A DNA stretch of 27,776 nucleotides. Source: a virus. A program made the position numbers and the translations under genes. The stretch spans positions 1 to 27,776 of IMG/VR virus record IMGVR_UViG_3300047550_001550. One strand, written 5' to 3'. The notes under the pieces are model-generated. The model was not told the origin of the DNA, did not search any database, and saw only the letters and a program-made list of their open reading frames with translations. Positions 5,068 to 11,501 of the stretch are shown here, one piece after another (the stretch's first letter is position 1; each line of letters opens with the position of its first letter).

Positions 5068-7131
5068 ATGTCAGAAGATATTACATTATCAATCCCGTTC
5101 AGCAAGGTAGATACCGCCCGTCGCATTGTGACGGGCTATGCCACTGCTGAAAACATTGATCCCTCAGGTGATTTAATCGAATACTCTGCTTCCGAGCAGG
5201 CGTTCAGAGATTGGGTAGGAAATATCCGAGAAATGCACGCCCCGAAGGCAGTAGGGAAGGCGATTAATTACCGTCCAGTGATGGTCCCATATCAGGGTCG
5301 TGAGTACCGAGGTTTTGAGGTTGACGCCTACATTTCCAAGGGTGCTCAGGACACATGGGAAAAAATTCTGGACGGCACCCTGAAGGGTTTTTCTGTCGGT
5401 GGACGAATCGTTAAAGCTTCGGAAGATATCGACAAATCAAGCAATAGAACAATTCGACGTATCAAACAATATGAATTAAACGAATTAAGTCTTGTTGATA
5501 ATATGGGCAATCCTGCCGCTACCGTCACTATGGTGAAGATGGCTCAGGATGGTTCATTAACATATGATTTAGTAAAGTATAAGGTATTCTATTGCGACCG
5601 CCACGGTATCTCCAGCATCAATAATTCACAGTGTGAGCATGGTGACACCATGCGTGAAATTGGTTCTGTAGATGAGTTAGATGTGGATGTAATCGTAAAG
5701 ATGGTGCAAACAGAAATCGTCAAGGCCGCTGAGGGCTTTGTTCCACCGCAAGGTGCCCGCGCTGAGGCTCGCAAGGGTCTGGAGTGGCGTCGTGAGTTTA
5801 ATCGTGGCGGTACGGCAATCGGTGTAGCACGTGCTCGTGATATTTCCAACGGTAAGGAACTTTCCATAAGCACCATCAATAGAATGGTTAGCTATTTTGC
5901 AAGACACGAAGTTGACAAGAAAGGTCAAGGTTGGTCGCCCGGTGAGGATGGATTTCCATCTGCTGGGCGTATTGCTTGGGCTCTTTGGGGTGGAGACGCC
6001 GGAAGAACTTGGGCTAATTCAATTGCTGACCGCATGAATAAAGTAGATATGTCATCAGAAATTGAGATCCTTCAAATTTTAGAAGGTGACGAAGTAATGG
6101 AGAAGGAAGTGGCTTATGGTCACAAGACTCCTCCGAAGGGGTTCCCTGAAAGTCGTAGTCAGTACGCTGACCCAGATAATTACAAGTACCCTCTTGATAC
6201 TGCTGAGAGAATTATGGCGGCTTTCCGTTATTATAATCAAGCAGGTCAGCAGAGTGCTGGTGGATATGACGATGCTCAGTGGGCTTCAGTTGGTAGACGA
6301 ATTATCGCTGCATTAAATCGTCTTTCGGAAACGGATTACACGATGGAAAGTGGTAAGATTGTTCGTAAAGATATAGGAGGCGACATGGATTTGCAAAAAA
6401 ACATTACAGATGATACAGTTGAGTCTGTGCAGACGCTTTCGGAGAACACAAAGATTGGCTTAATTGCGAAGTTTATTTCGTGGGTTAATGGTGAGTCTGA
6501 TGACGTAACCAAGTCAGTCGATGTTGCCGAAACTGTCACAGCCGAAGCTGTTTCATCTGTTTCGCCTGTAGTCCCCAATGTTAACATCTACATCAACCGC
6601 AATGGAGATGTAGAGAAGGCAGTGGAGACAGATTCTATCGAAGAGGGTCAGGAGATCACCAAGGCTATGGAGTGCCCAGAATGCGGCGCTTCTGTCCCCG
6701 AAGGTGCGGAAGCCTGCCCCGGTTGTGGTTATGAAATGGACGACGACGAGATAGAGGAAGGCTACATGAAGAAGTCTGTTGAGTCAGATGAAACAATCAC
6801 CGATGGTGAAGACAATGGAGGTAATGAAGTGGATCTCGAAAAGCTTATGGAGGGTATTGGTACCCTTCTGGACGAGAAGATCAGCAAGATTAAGGAAGAG
6901 GTAATCGAGACAGTGGATGAGAAGCTGGCCGAGATTACAAAGTCTGTTGACGAGAAGGTAGAGACAGTTTCTGAGCGTGTTGAGACAGTTGAGAACGCTG
7001 GCGCTATCAAGAAGTCGGTAGATGAGGAAGTTGTGGGCGATGAGGAAATCATCGAGAAGAAGGCTCAGTCATTCTGGGGTGGCATCTTCGTACCCGCGGA
7101 AATCGCAGAAGTATTGGGCTACGAGTCCTAA
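5068..7131 (+). CDS. Prohead protease fused to accessory domains and scaffold-like tail
   Basis: At 687 residues this is about three times the length of a simple prohead protease. Residues 1-158 form an S78/XkdF-like protease, with likely catalytic His57 (EMHAPKAVGKA) and Ser109 (LKGFSVGGR). Residues 172-192 contain CDRH and CEH, possibly metal-binding. Residues 222-327 match a phage domain marked by ARKGLEWRREFNRGG, YFARHEVDKKG and PSAGRIAWALWGGDAG. Residues 350-420 resemble DUF6582 (DPDNYKYPLDTAERI). A zinc ribbon uses C536, C539, C550 and C553. Residues 588-645 are an acidic coiled coil. The protein should process the procapsid and supply scaffold. The motif KSV(D/E) occurs four times (482, 569, 625, 649) and may mark self-cleavage. 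GGGAG precedes the ATG. An internal ribosome site lies at 6375. Confidence 0.85.
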   Translation: MSEDITLSIPFSKVDTARRIVTGYATAENIDPSGDLIEYSASEQAFRDWVGNIREMHAPKAVGKAINYRPVMVPYQGREYRGFEVDAYISKGAQDTWEKILDGTLKGFSVGGRIVKASEDIDKSSNRTIRRIKQYELNELSLVDNMGNPAATVTMVKMAQDGSLTYDLVKYKVFYCDRHGISSINNSQCEHGDTMREIGSVDELDVDVIVKMVQTEIVKAAEGFVPPQGARAEARKGLEWRREFNRGGTAIGVARARDISNGKELSISTINRMVSYFARHEVDKKGQGWSPGEDGFPSAGRIAWALWGGDAGRTWANSIADRMNKVDMSSEIEILQILEGDEVMEKEVAYGHKTPPKGFPESRSQYADPDNYKYPLDTAERIMAAFRYYNQAGQQSAGGYDDAQWASVGRRIIAALNRLSETDYTMESGKIVRKDIGGDMDLQKNITDDTVESVQTLSENTKIGLIAKFISWVNGESDDVTKSVDVAETVTAEAVSSVSPVVPNVNIYINRNGDVEKAVETDSIEEGQEITKAMECPECGASVPEGAEACPGCGYEMDDDEIEEGYMKKSVESDETITDGEDNGGNEVDLEKLMEGIGTLLDEKISKIKEEVIETVDEKLAEITKSVDEKVETVSERVETVENAGAIKKSVDEEVVGDEEIIEKKAQSFWGGIFVPAEIAEVLGYES
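6375..6380 (+). promoter_or_regulatory. Internal Shine-Dalgarno site inside the protease gene
   Basis: A perfect AGGAGG lies 4 bases before the in-frame ATG 6385. The same AGGAGG-to-ATG spacing of 4 is used by the independent gene at 10344, so the geometry is functional in this genome. It falls at the junction between the accessory domains and the acidic, low-complexity part of the fusion. Confidence 0.6.
6385..7131 (+). CDS. Putative nested scaffold protein (internal start of protease gene)
   Basis: Starting at Met440 of the fusion, this in-frame product would be 248 residues: an N-terminal helical region, the zinc ribbon (CPEC/CPGC), then the acidic coiled coil and a conserved-looking C-terminal stretch (FWGGIFVPAEIAEVLGYES). 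Small acidic helical proteins of this kind act as internal scaffolds around which capsid protein assembles. Phage lambda makes its scaffold Nu3 from an internal start within protease gene C in the same way (established). The perfect ribosome site supports separate synthesis here (inference). The major capsid protein lacks a long N-terminal delta domain, so a separate scaffold is needed. GGAGG (6817-6821) before in-frame GTG 6829 could give an even shorter form, less convincingly. Confidence 0.55.
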   Translation: MDLQKNITDDTVESVQTLSENTKIGLIAKFISWVNGESDDVTKSVDVAETVTAEAVSSVSPVVPNVNIYINRNGDVEKAVETDSIEEGQEITKAMECPECGASVPEGAEACPGCGYEMDDDEIEEGYMKKSVESDETITDGEDNGGNEVDLEKLMEGIGTLLDEKISKIKEEVIETVDEKLAEITKSVDEKVETVSERVETVENAGAIKKSVDEEVVGDEEIIEKKAQSFWGGIFVPAEIAEVLGYES

Positions 7132-7146
7132 TTAGGAGGAAATAAT

Positions 7147-8175
7147 ATGGGTTCTAGAGAACTTTTAGAAAAGGTTGTTTCTACTACGCAGATTGGTGCC
7201 GGTGGCGGGGGGCTTCTTAACCCTCAGCAGTCAAACCGATTCCTTGACTACTTAGTAGAGCAGTCAGTGCTCCTTAACGATGTTCGTGTTGTGCGAATGA
7301 ACCAGCCAACAGTGGAGATCGATAAGGTTAACGTGGGCACACGTATCATGCGTAAGGCTACTGAGGCTGTTGATGACGGGACGAATGTGGACCCCACATT
7401 CACCAAGATTTCAATGACCACAGTTAAGCTTCGTCTCGACTGGGAACTCTCAACAGAGGGCCTTGAGGACAACATTGAAGGGACAAGTCTTGAAGACCAC
7501 GTTGCTTCGCTTATGGCTCGCCAGACAGCGAACGACCTTGAGGACCTTGCCCTTCACGGTGACACCACATCATCGGACGCGCTTCTGAAGTCGCTTAACG
7601 GCTACATCAAGCGCGCCCGCAACGACGCCACGGTAGTTGATGCCGCTGGTGCGAACCTTACACGTTCACTCTTTGACCGTGCGCTTCGCAACCTGCCCAA
7701 CAAGTACCTCCAGCGTCGTAGCCAGCTTTCATGGTACACATCATCAAGCCTGCTTCAGGACTACATTTGGTCACTGAGCATCGGTAGCGATGCGGGTCTT
7801 GGTGGTACTGGCGCTCCTTCACCCGGTAGCGCTATGGGCGACCTTATTGTGAACGCTGGTACTGGTGCCGGTTCAGGTGGCGGTAGCGCTGTTGTACAGG
7901 GTATTCGTCCCTTCGGTATTACACTGAAGGAAGTTCCGCTTATGACGGAGACGGAGACTGGTACATACTCAGGTGCTGCTGGCAACCACGGTATCGTGGA
8001 GCTTACGTTCCCCGACAACCGTATCTGGGGTATCCAGCGTGACATCGTGGTTTACCGCGAGTTCAAGCCTAAGAAGGACACAATCGAGTACACGCAGTTC
8101 ATCCGAGTTGCGAACCAGATTGAGAACGCTGAGGCTTACGTTCACATGCGCAACGTTAAGGTGCGCAGCCTTTAA
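7147..8175 (+). CDS. Major capsid protein (HK97 fold)
   Basis: This 342-residue protein follows the protease-scaffold, preceded by AGGAGG 7 bases before the ATG. It reads as an HK97-fold capsid protein without a cleavable delta domain. The N-terminal segment has LLNPQQSNRFLDYLVEQS, followed by strands around VRVVRMNQPTVEIDKVNVGTR and an E-loop-like region. LSTEGLEDNI leads into the spine helix with DHVASLMARQTANDLEDLAL, and the C-terminal strands include ITLKEVPLM and IVVYREFKPKKDT. A Gly/Ser-rich loop lies at about 218-247. Codons are strongly biased (CTT for Leu, GGT for Gly, AAC, GAC), as expected for the most abundant virion protein. It is followed by a strong terminator. Confidence 0.9.
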   Translation: MGSRELLEKVVSTTQIGAGGGGLLNPQQSNRFLDYLVEQSVLLNDVRVVRMNQPTVEIDKVNVGTRIMRKATEAVDDGTNVDPTFTKISMTTVKLRLDWELSTEGLEDNIEGTSLEDHVASLMARQTANDLEDLALHGDTTSSDALLKSLNGYIKRARNDATVVDAAGANLTRSLFDRALRNLPNKYLQRRSQLSWYTSSSLLQDYIWSLSIGSDAGLGGTGAPSPGSAMGDLIVNAGTGAGSGGGSAVVQGIRPFGITLKEVPLMTETETGTYSGAAGNHGIVELTFPDNRIWGIQRDIVVYREFKPKKDTIEYTQFIRVANQIENAEAYVHMRNVKVRSL

Positions 8176-8200
8176 TATCATAATATTATTATGGTTAGTG

Positions 8201-8228
8201 GAGAGCGGTTCCTTCGGGAACCGCTTTC
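8201..8228 (+). terminator. UUCG-tetraloop terminator after the capsid gene
   Basis: AGCGGTTCC (8204-8212) and GGAACCGCT (8217-8225) form a perfect 9-bp stem closed by a TTCG loop, extendable to 12 bp with one G-U pair. It ends in a short TTTCT. The stem is very stable but the T-run is weak, so partial read-through is likely; the hairpin may also protect the capsid mRNA 3' end. Confidence 0.75.
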
Positions 8229-8237
8229 TGCTATAAT
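8229..8237 (+). promoter_or_regulatory. Extended -10 promoter directly after the terminator
   Basis: TGCTATAAT (TG 8229-8230, TATAAT 8232-8237) is a perfect extended -10. It overlaps the last bases of the capsid terminator. The -35 position falls inside the terminator stem and is poor (ttcctt). ATG 8247 follows after 9 bases, so the leader would be only 2-3 bases. It allows the fibre block to be expressed independently of the capsid operon. Confidence 0.6.
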
Positions 8238-8246
8238 GGACAAGAT

Positions 8247-8435
8247 ATGAAGATTCTCTTGTATATGGAGAGTGGAATCGGATATTCGACGGCCACTGGA
8301 GTCATCTTCTCCAGAGAGCATCCATATCAGCTGGTGGAAGAGTCGGAAGCCGAGATTCTGCTCAGTTCGGGCCGCTTTAGAACGGCAGAGGCAGAAGAGT
8401 TACGTTCATATTACGACTATAAGATTGCTACTTAA
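8247..8435 (+). CDS. Small hypothetical protein following the capsid gene
   Basis: This 62-residue protein starts with MKILLYMESGIGY, continues through HPYQLVEESEAEILLSSGRF and ends in a helix with an EELRSYYDYK motif. Short proteins with a 'PY-x-L-V-E ... A-x-x-LL-x-x-G-x-F' pattern are common next to capsid genes, but I cannot assign a role. An overlapping frame at 8272 also gives 62 residues but has low-complexity Arg/Ser content and no initiation signals. The frame chosen is supported by the extended -10 box 9 bases upstream of its ATG and by the absence of a Shine-Dalgarno site, matching the other near-leaderless genes here. Confidence 0.65.
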   Translation: MKILLYMESGIGYSTATGVIFSREHPYQLVEESEAEILLSSGRFRTAEAEELRSYYDYKIAT

Positions 8436-8455
8436 ACTAGAGTATGCGAGAATAT
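8425..8455 (+). promoter_or_regulatory. 31-bp conserved element, copy 1
   Basis: TTGCTACTTA (8425-8434), 8 variable bases, TATG, one variable base, then GAGAATAT (8448-8455). The same architecture with identical spacing occurs at 10277-10307. TTGCTA resembles a -35 and GAGAAT lies exactly 17 bases later, the position of a -10, although its sequence is not housekeeping-like. The 5' block overlaps the end of the 8247 gene. It lies 17 bases before the beta-helix fibre gene. Confidence 0.5.
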
Positions 8456-8472
8456 ATTAGAATGGAGAATTA

Positions 8473-10275
8473 ATGACTGCATCCTATCCTAACAGCGCAA
8501 GAAGCTTTAGAAATCCGACGAGTTCCACGACTGCGGTCCAGTCTGATGGAACCGACCTTCACGCTGCAGACCATACTGCGGTAGAAGAAGAAGTTGCTGC
8601 AATCTCTAGCGACCTACGCACTGCCAAAGGTGCATCGGGCAACATGGCTGCCAAGATTACAGCAATGGATGCCTCTATCGCTTCTGCGTATGTTGCGGGC
8701 GGTACAGATGTTGCTATTGCTGATGGCGGAACCGGAGCAAGCACAGCGTCCGGGGCCAGAACCAATCTTGGTCTTGGCGGTGCTGCTGTCTTAAATGTTG
8801 GCACCACGGCTGGCACTGTTGCTGCCGGTGACGACGCACGATTCGGAGCGGCGTCACTGCAAAATACTCGTCCATATGTTCTAGTGGCAGCAAGCGATGC
8901 TACCACTGCGGTTAAAAATGCGGCCGACTATGTTTGCACCGGGACTTCGGTTTCATCAACAGACCATACAACCATTCAGACCGCTATTGACTATGCTGCT
9001 ACTAACGGAATTAATCATATTAAGCTGAGTTCTGGTACATTTTATATTTCTACTTTAAATAGTTTAAATTTGGGTGGAAATGCAGCAGGTACCACTTTTT
9101 ATTCTAATATGAAATTAGAGGGTAGCGGAAGCCCTCATTCATTCTTAACTGCACAGGCTGGCGGTGGAACTAGGTTAGTTTACATGGGATCAGACCCGGG
9201 AACGACTAAGGGATCTATCTTAAAGGTGCAACCCGCTGCCACCAATCCCAACGGCAGCCGTAAATCACGTTTTGTCATATCTGGCATCGCAGTTGATGGT
9301 AAGGGTTTGGGTAACGGTGGCATAGGTGGCATCATGCTTCAGTGGGTTAATGTATGGACTTTATCTGATATTGAAATTACAGGCTGCCGTGGTCATGGCC
9401 TTTATTTAAATGGTGCCGCTGATGGCACGCTCCAAAGGATAAGATTTCAGTCTTGCGGAACAACAAACTATTCTACGACTACGGCGTATCCTCAAGATAG
9501 CGCCTCAGCTGCTGCCGCATTGATGATGTCTTCAGATAATAATACCACTGCAGGTTATGGGGTTGATAATGTTGTTGTACGCGACTGCTGGTGGGAAAAC
9601 GGTATGGCTCGCATGGTTTGGATTACCGCCAATGACCCCAATATAAATTACACAGGAGCACAAAGATTACGTCCCAATATTATTACATTTGATAGATGTA
9701 AATTTGAGGCTCAAGCACTTTCTGGTGGCACATACAATGCTTTATTCTGTGCAGATGCTGTGATTGACTTAACAATTAAAGATTGTTTTTTCTTTATCAA
9801 TCGTGCGGCTACTCAGGCAGATACTGCTACAGAAGTGGCGGCGCAACAGCCAGATGCTTGCATTCGCATTAGATCATCTTATAATGTCAATATTCTGGAT
9901 AATTTATTTGTTACCGGGAATGGCGGGACTATCCCCGGCACCAATAAGGGCATCTTAATCGACCGAGCCAATGGATTGGTCAACTCTAGTGCGCAGACAA
10001 GCCCGGGCTCAGCTATTACTGAGTACCCAGCCGTCTTTGATGGTGTTAATATTTCTAATAACAACTTCGATCCGGGCGGCGTGGCTGGTAAAAAATGGGC
10101 TGCTAAAAGCATTTACTACAATACTGGCGGCAGTACTATTACTAATGTTGTAAGAGAAAATAACTACGAGCGCAATACTGATACTACTTATGTAATAGAA
10201 ACACTTAAGCAAGTAGCTAGCGTAGGCAGTTTGGTAGGCAGAACAACAGCTTCTCCGACCGCTACGAATTCATAA
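8473..10275 (+). CDS. Parallel beta-helix fibre/spike protein
   Basis: This 600-residue virion fibre is probably used for glycan contact or decoration. Residues 1-50 form an attachment-like region (ADHTAVEEEVAAISSDL) like those at the base of phage fibres. Residues 85-124 carry a phage tail-fibre repeat (GGTGASTASGARTNLGLG, then AVLNVGTTAGTVAAGDDARF). From about 155 onward it is a right-handed beta-helix of the pectate-lyase type, with many short strand-turn units such as DIEITGCRGHGLYLNGAADG and IIKFDRCKF-like steps. No catalytic site can be assigned. GGAG lies 5 bases before the ATG. Its place directly after the capsid gene, rather than in the tail-tip module, suggests a head-attached fibre, though a tail spike is also possible. 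Confidence 0.75.
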   Translation: MTASYPNSARSFRNPTSSTTAVQSDGTDLHAADHTAVEEEVAAISSDLRTAKGASGNMAAKITAMDASIASAYVAGGTDVAIADGGTGASTASGARTNLGLGGAAVLNVGTTAGTVAAGDDARFGAASLQNTRPYVLVAASDATTAVKNAADYVCTGTSVSSTDHTTIQTAIDYAATNGINHIKLSSGTFYISTLNSLNLGGNAAGTTFYSNMKLEGSGSPHSFLTAQAGGGTRLVYMGSDPGTTKGSILKVQPAATNPNGSRKSRFVISGIAVDGKGLGNGGIGGIMLQWVNVWTLSDIEITGCRGHGLYLNGAADGTLQRIRFQSCGTTNYSTTTAYPQDSASAAAALMMSSDNNTTAGYGVDNVVVRDCWWENGMARMVWITANDPNINYTGAQRLRPNIITFDRCKFEAQALSGGTYNALFCADAVIDLTIKDCFFFINRAATQADTATEVAAQQPDACIRIRSSYNVNILDNLFVTGNGGTIPGTNKGILIDRANGLVNSSAQTSPGSAITEYPAVFDGVNISNNNFDPGGVAGKKWAAKSIYYNTGGSTITNVVRENNYERNTDTTYVIETLKQVASVGSLVGRTTASPTATNS

Positions 10276-10276
10276 C

Positions 10277-10307
10277 TTGCTACTTAGTTGCTCATATGAG
10301 AGAATAT
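10277..10307 (+). promoter_or_regulatory. 31-bp conserved element, copy 2
   Basis: TTGCTACTTA (10277-10286), 8 variable bases, TATG, one variable base, then GAGAATAT (10300-10307), in the same spacing as copy 1. It lies just after the stop codon of the fibre gene and 36 bases before ATG 10344. A separate housekeeping-like reading, TTGCTC (10288-10293) plus TAGGGT (10311-10316) at 17-base spacing, overlaps it. Confidence 0.5.
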
Positions 10308-10343
10308 GGGTAGGGTAAAAACCCGCAAATTTTAGGAGGAAAT

Positions 10344-11054
10344 ATGTCTATCTTTGGACTTAAGAAGTCACAAACCAAGAATCCTCACTCTCTTGCTGCT
10401 TCCGGCACGGTCGGCCTGCAGGTTATTCGTATGAATGAGGGTCCCAAGGATTTAAATGAATTAGTTAATGAGTACGCTATGCCGCACTCAAACTTAGACG
10501 ACGAGGTTCGTCAATACCGCACAATGAACTGGCAGAACATCATGCGAGGCTGGAAGCACGCCAAGATGGCCTACGACAACAAGATTCCCACATTTTACGG
10601 GACACTCTGGGGTACGGTAATCCGCAACGGTCAGTCATTAGACCTCGGCATCATCTCGATGCGCGTAGTTACCACAGTAGGCGTTGAGGCTATTGTTGAC
10701 GCTTTCCAGAACACGCTTGAGCTTGAAAACTTCAAGTACCACGCTCTTGGCACTGGCGACAATGCTGAGGCTGCTGGTGACACAACGCTTGAGACAGAGC
10801 TTACAACTGAATACGCTACCAACAACACACGCCCAACAGGTACAGTTGGTGAGGGGGCTTCCGGAAACATCTTCCGTACAGTTGCCACCAACACCCTTGA
10901 CGGCACAGCCGCTGTGGGCGAGCACGGTATCTTCAATCAGGCTTCAAATGCTGGTGGGATTCTTCTTGACCGCTCAGTGTTCTCGGTAGTTAACCTTTCA
11001 TCCGGTGACGCGTTGCAGACAACCTATGACTTAACGTTCACCGCGGGGGGTTAG
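10344..11054 (+). CDS. Virion structural protein, probably abundant
   Basis: This 236-residue protein has AGGAGG 4 bases before the ATG, and its codon choice approaches that of the capsid and tail-tube genes, so it is likely made in many copies. The N-terminal third is helical (LNELVNEYAMPHSNLDDEVRQ). The C-terminal half is a beta domain of a kind common in phage appendages: YHALGTGDNAEAAGDTTLETEL, then a GTVGEGASGNIFRTVAT strand, EHGIFNQ, GGILLDRSVFS and a final DALQTTYDLTFTAGG strand. A capsid decoration protein or fibre/collar subunit would fit. No exact family is named. Confidence 0.75.
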   Translation: MSIFGLKKSQTKNPHSLAASGTVGLQVIRMNEGPKDLNELVNEYAMPHSNLDDEVRQYRTMNWQNIMRGWKHAKMAYDNKIPTFYGTLWGTVIRNGQSLDLGIISMRVVTTVGVEAIVDAFQNTLELENFKYHALGTGDNAEAAGDTTLETELTTEYATNNTRPTGTVGEGASGNIFRTVATNTLDGTAAVGEHGIFNQASNAGGILLDRSVFSVVNLSSGDALQTTYDLTFTAGG

Positions 11055-11055
11055 T

Positions 11056-11499
11056 ATGTCAAACGGTATTTATGTTGCTACCAACAGTGGTATGGCCACA
11101 GGCACATCTGCCAAGACTCTGATTGAGCTCGATACATCGTCCACAGTCCGTGCGACGGTATTAAGCTGGTGGGTTGAGTTTGAGGGCACATCAGGTACAG
11201 CCACCCCTATTACTGTCAAAATCAGAAGAGGGACTGCCACTATCACAGGTACCAGCTTAACAGTTACAAAATACACTGATAAGTACGACGCTGCCGCTAC
11301 GACAGCCAAGCATACTGCTACTGCAGAAGGTACGGCATCTGACACTCTTGAGACGCACTACGTGCATCCTCAGTCAGGCATCTTAGTGCAGTACCCGATG
11401 GATAGAGAGATTCAGATTCCAGTGGACAGTTTCCTTCGCTTGGAGGTTACAGCAGCCGCTTCCGTGAATGCTGCTGCAGGTATCGTCTGGCAGGAGTAG
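11056..11499 (+). CDS. Beta-rich virion protein, putative capsid decoration
   Basis: This 147-residue protein starts one base after the preceding stop. It consists almost entirely of alternating strands rich in Thr, Ala and Val (SSTVRATVLSWWVEFEG, PITVKIRRGTATITG, FLRLEVTAAASVNAAAG), typical of a jelly-roll or immunoglobulin-like sandwich. Such small beta-sandwich proteins near the capsid gene often decorate the head surface. The ribosome site is weak (a G-run), so translation is probably coupled to the upstream gene. No enzyme motif or signal peptide is present. The role is inferred from fold-like pattern and position. Confidence 0.65.
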   Translation: MSNGIYVATNSGMATGTSAKTLIELDTSSTVRATVLSWWVEFEGTSGTATPITVKIRRGTATITGTSLTVTKYTDKYDAAATTAKHTATAEGTASDTLETHYVHPQSGILVQYPMDREIQIPVDSFLRLEVTAAASVNAAAGIVWQE

Positions 11500-11501
11500 C
11501 C

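Noticed and set aside
7126-7137. Perfect palindrome TCCTAATTAGGA spanning the protease stop and capsid ribosome site
   Set aside because: With a 4-base loop it gives only a 4-bp stem. It is explained by a stop codon next to AGGAGG; not strong enough to call an operator.
8272-8460. Alternative frame overlapping the 8247 gene
   Set aside because: The protein is Arg/Ser low complexity, without initiation signals, and overlaps a frame that has a matching promoter-start arrangement.
10313-10324. GGGT-AAAA-ACCC hairpin before the 10344 gene as a terminator
   Set aside because: A 4-bp stem is too weak, and there is no proper T-run before the ribosome site.
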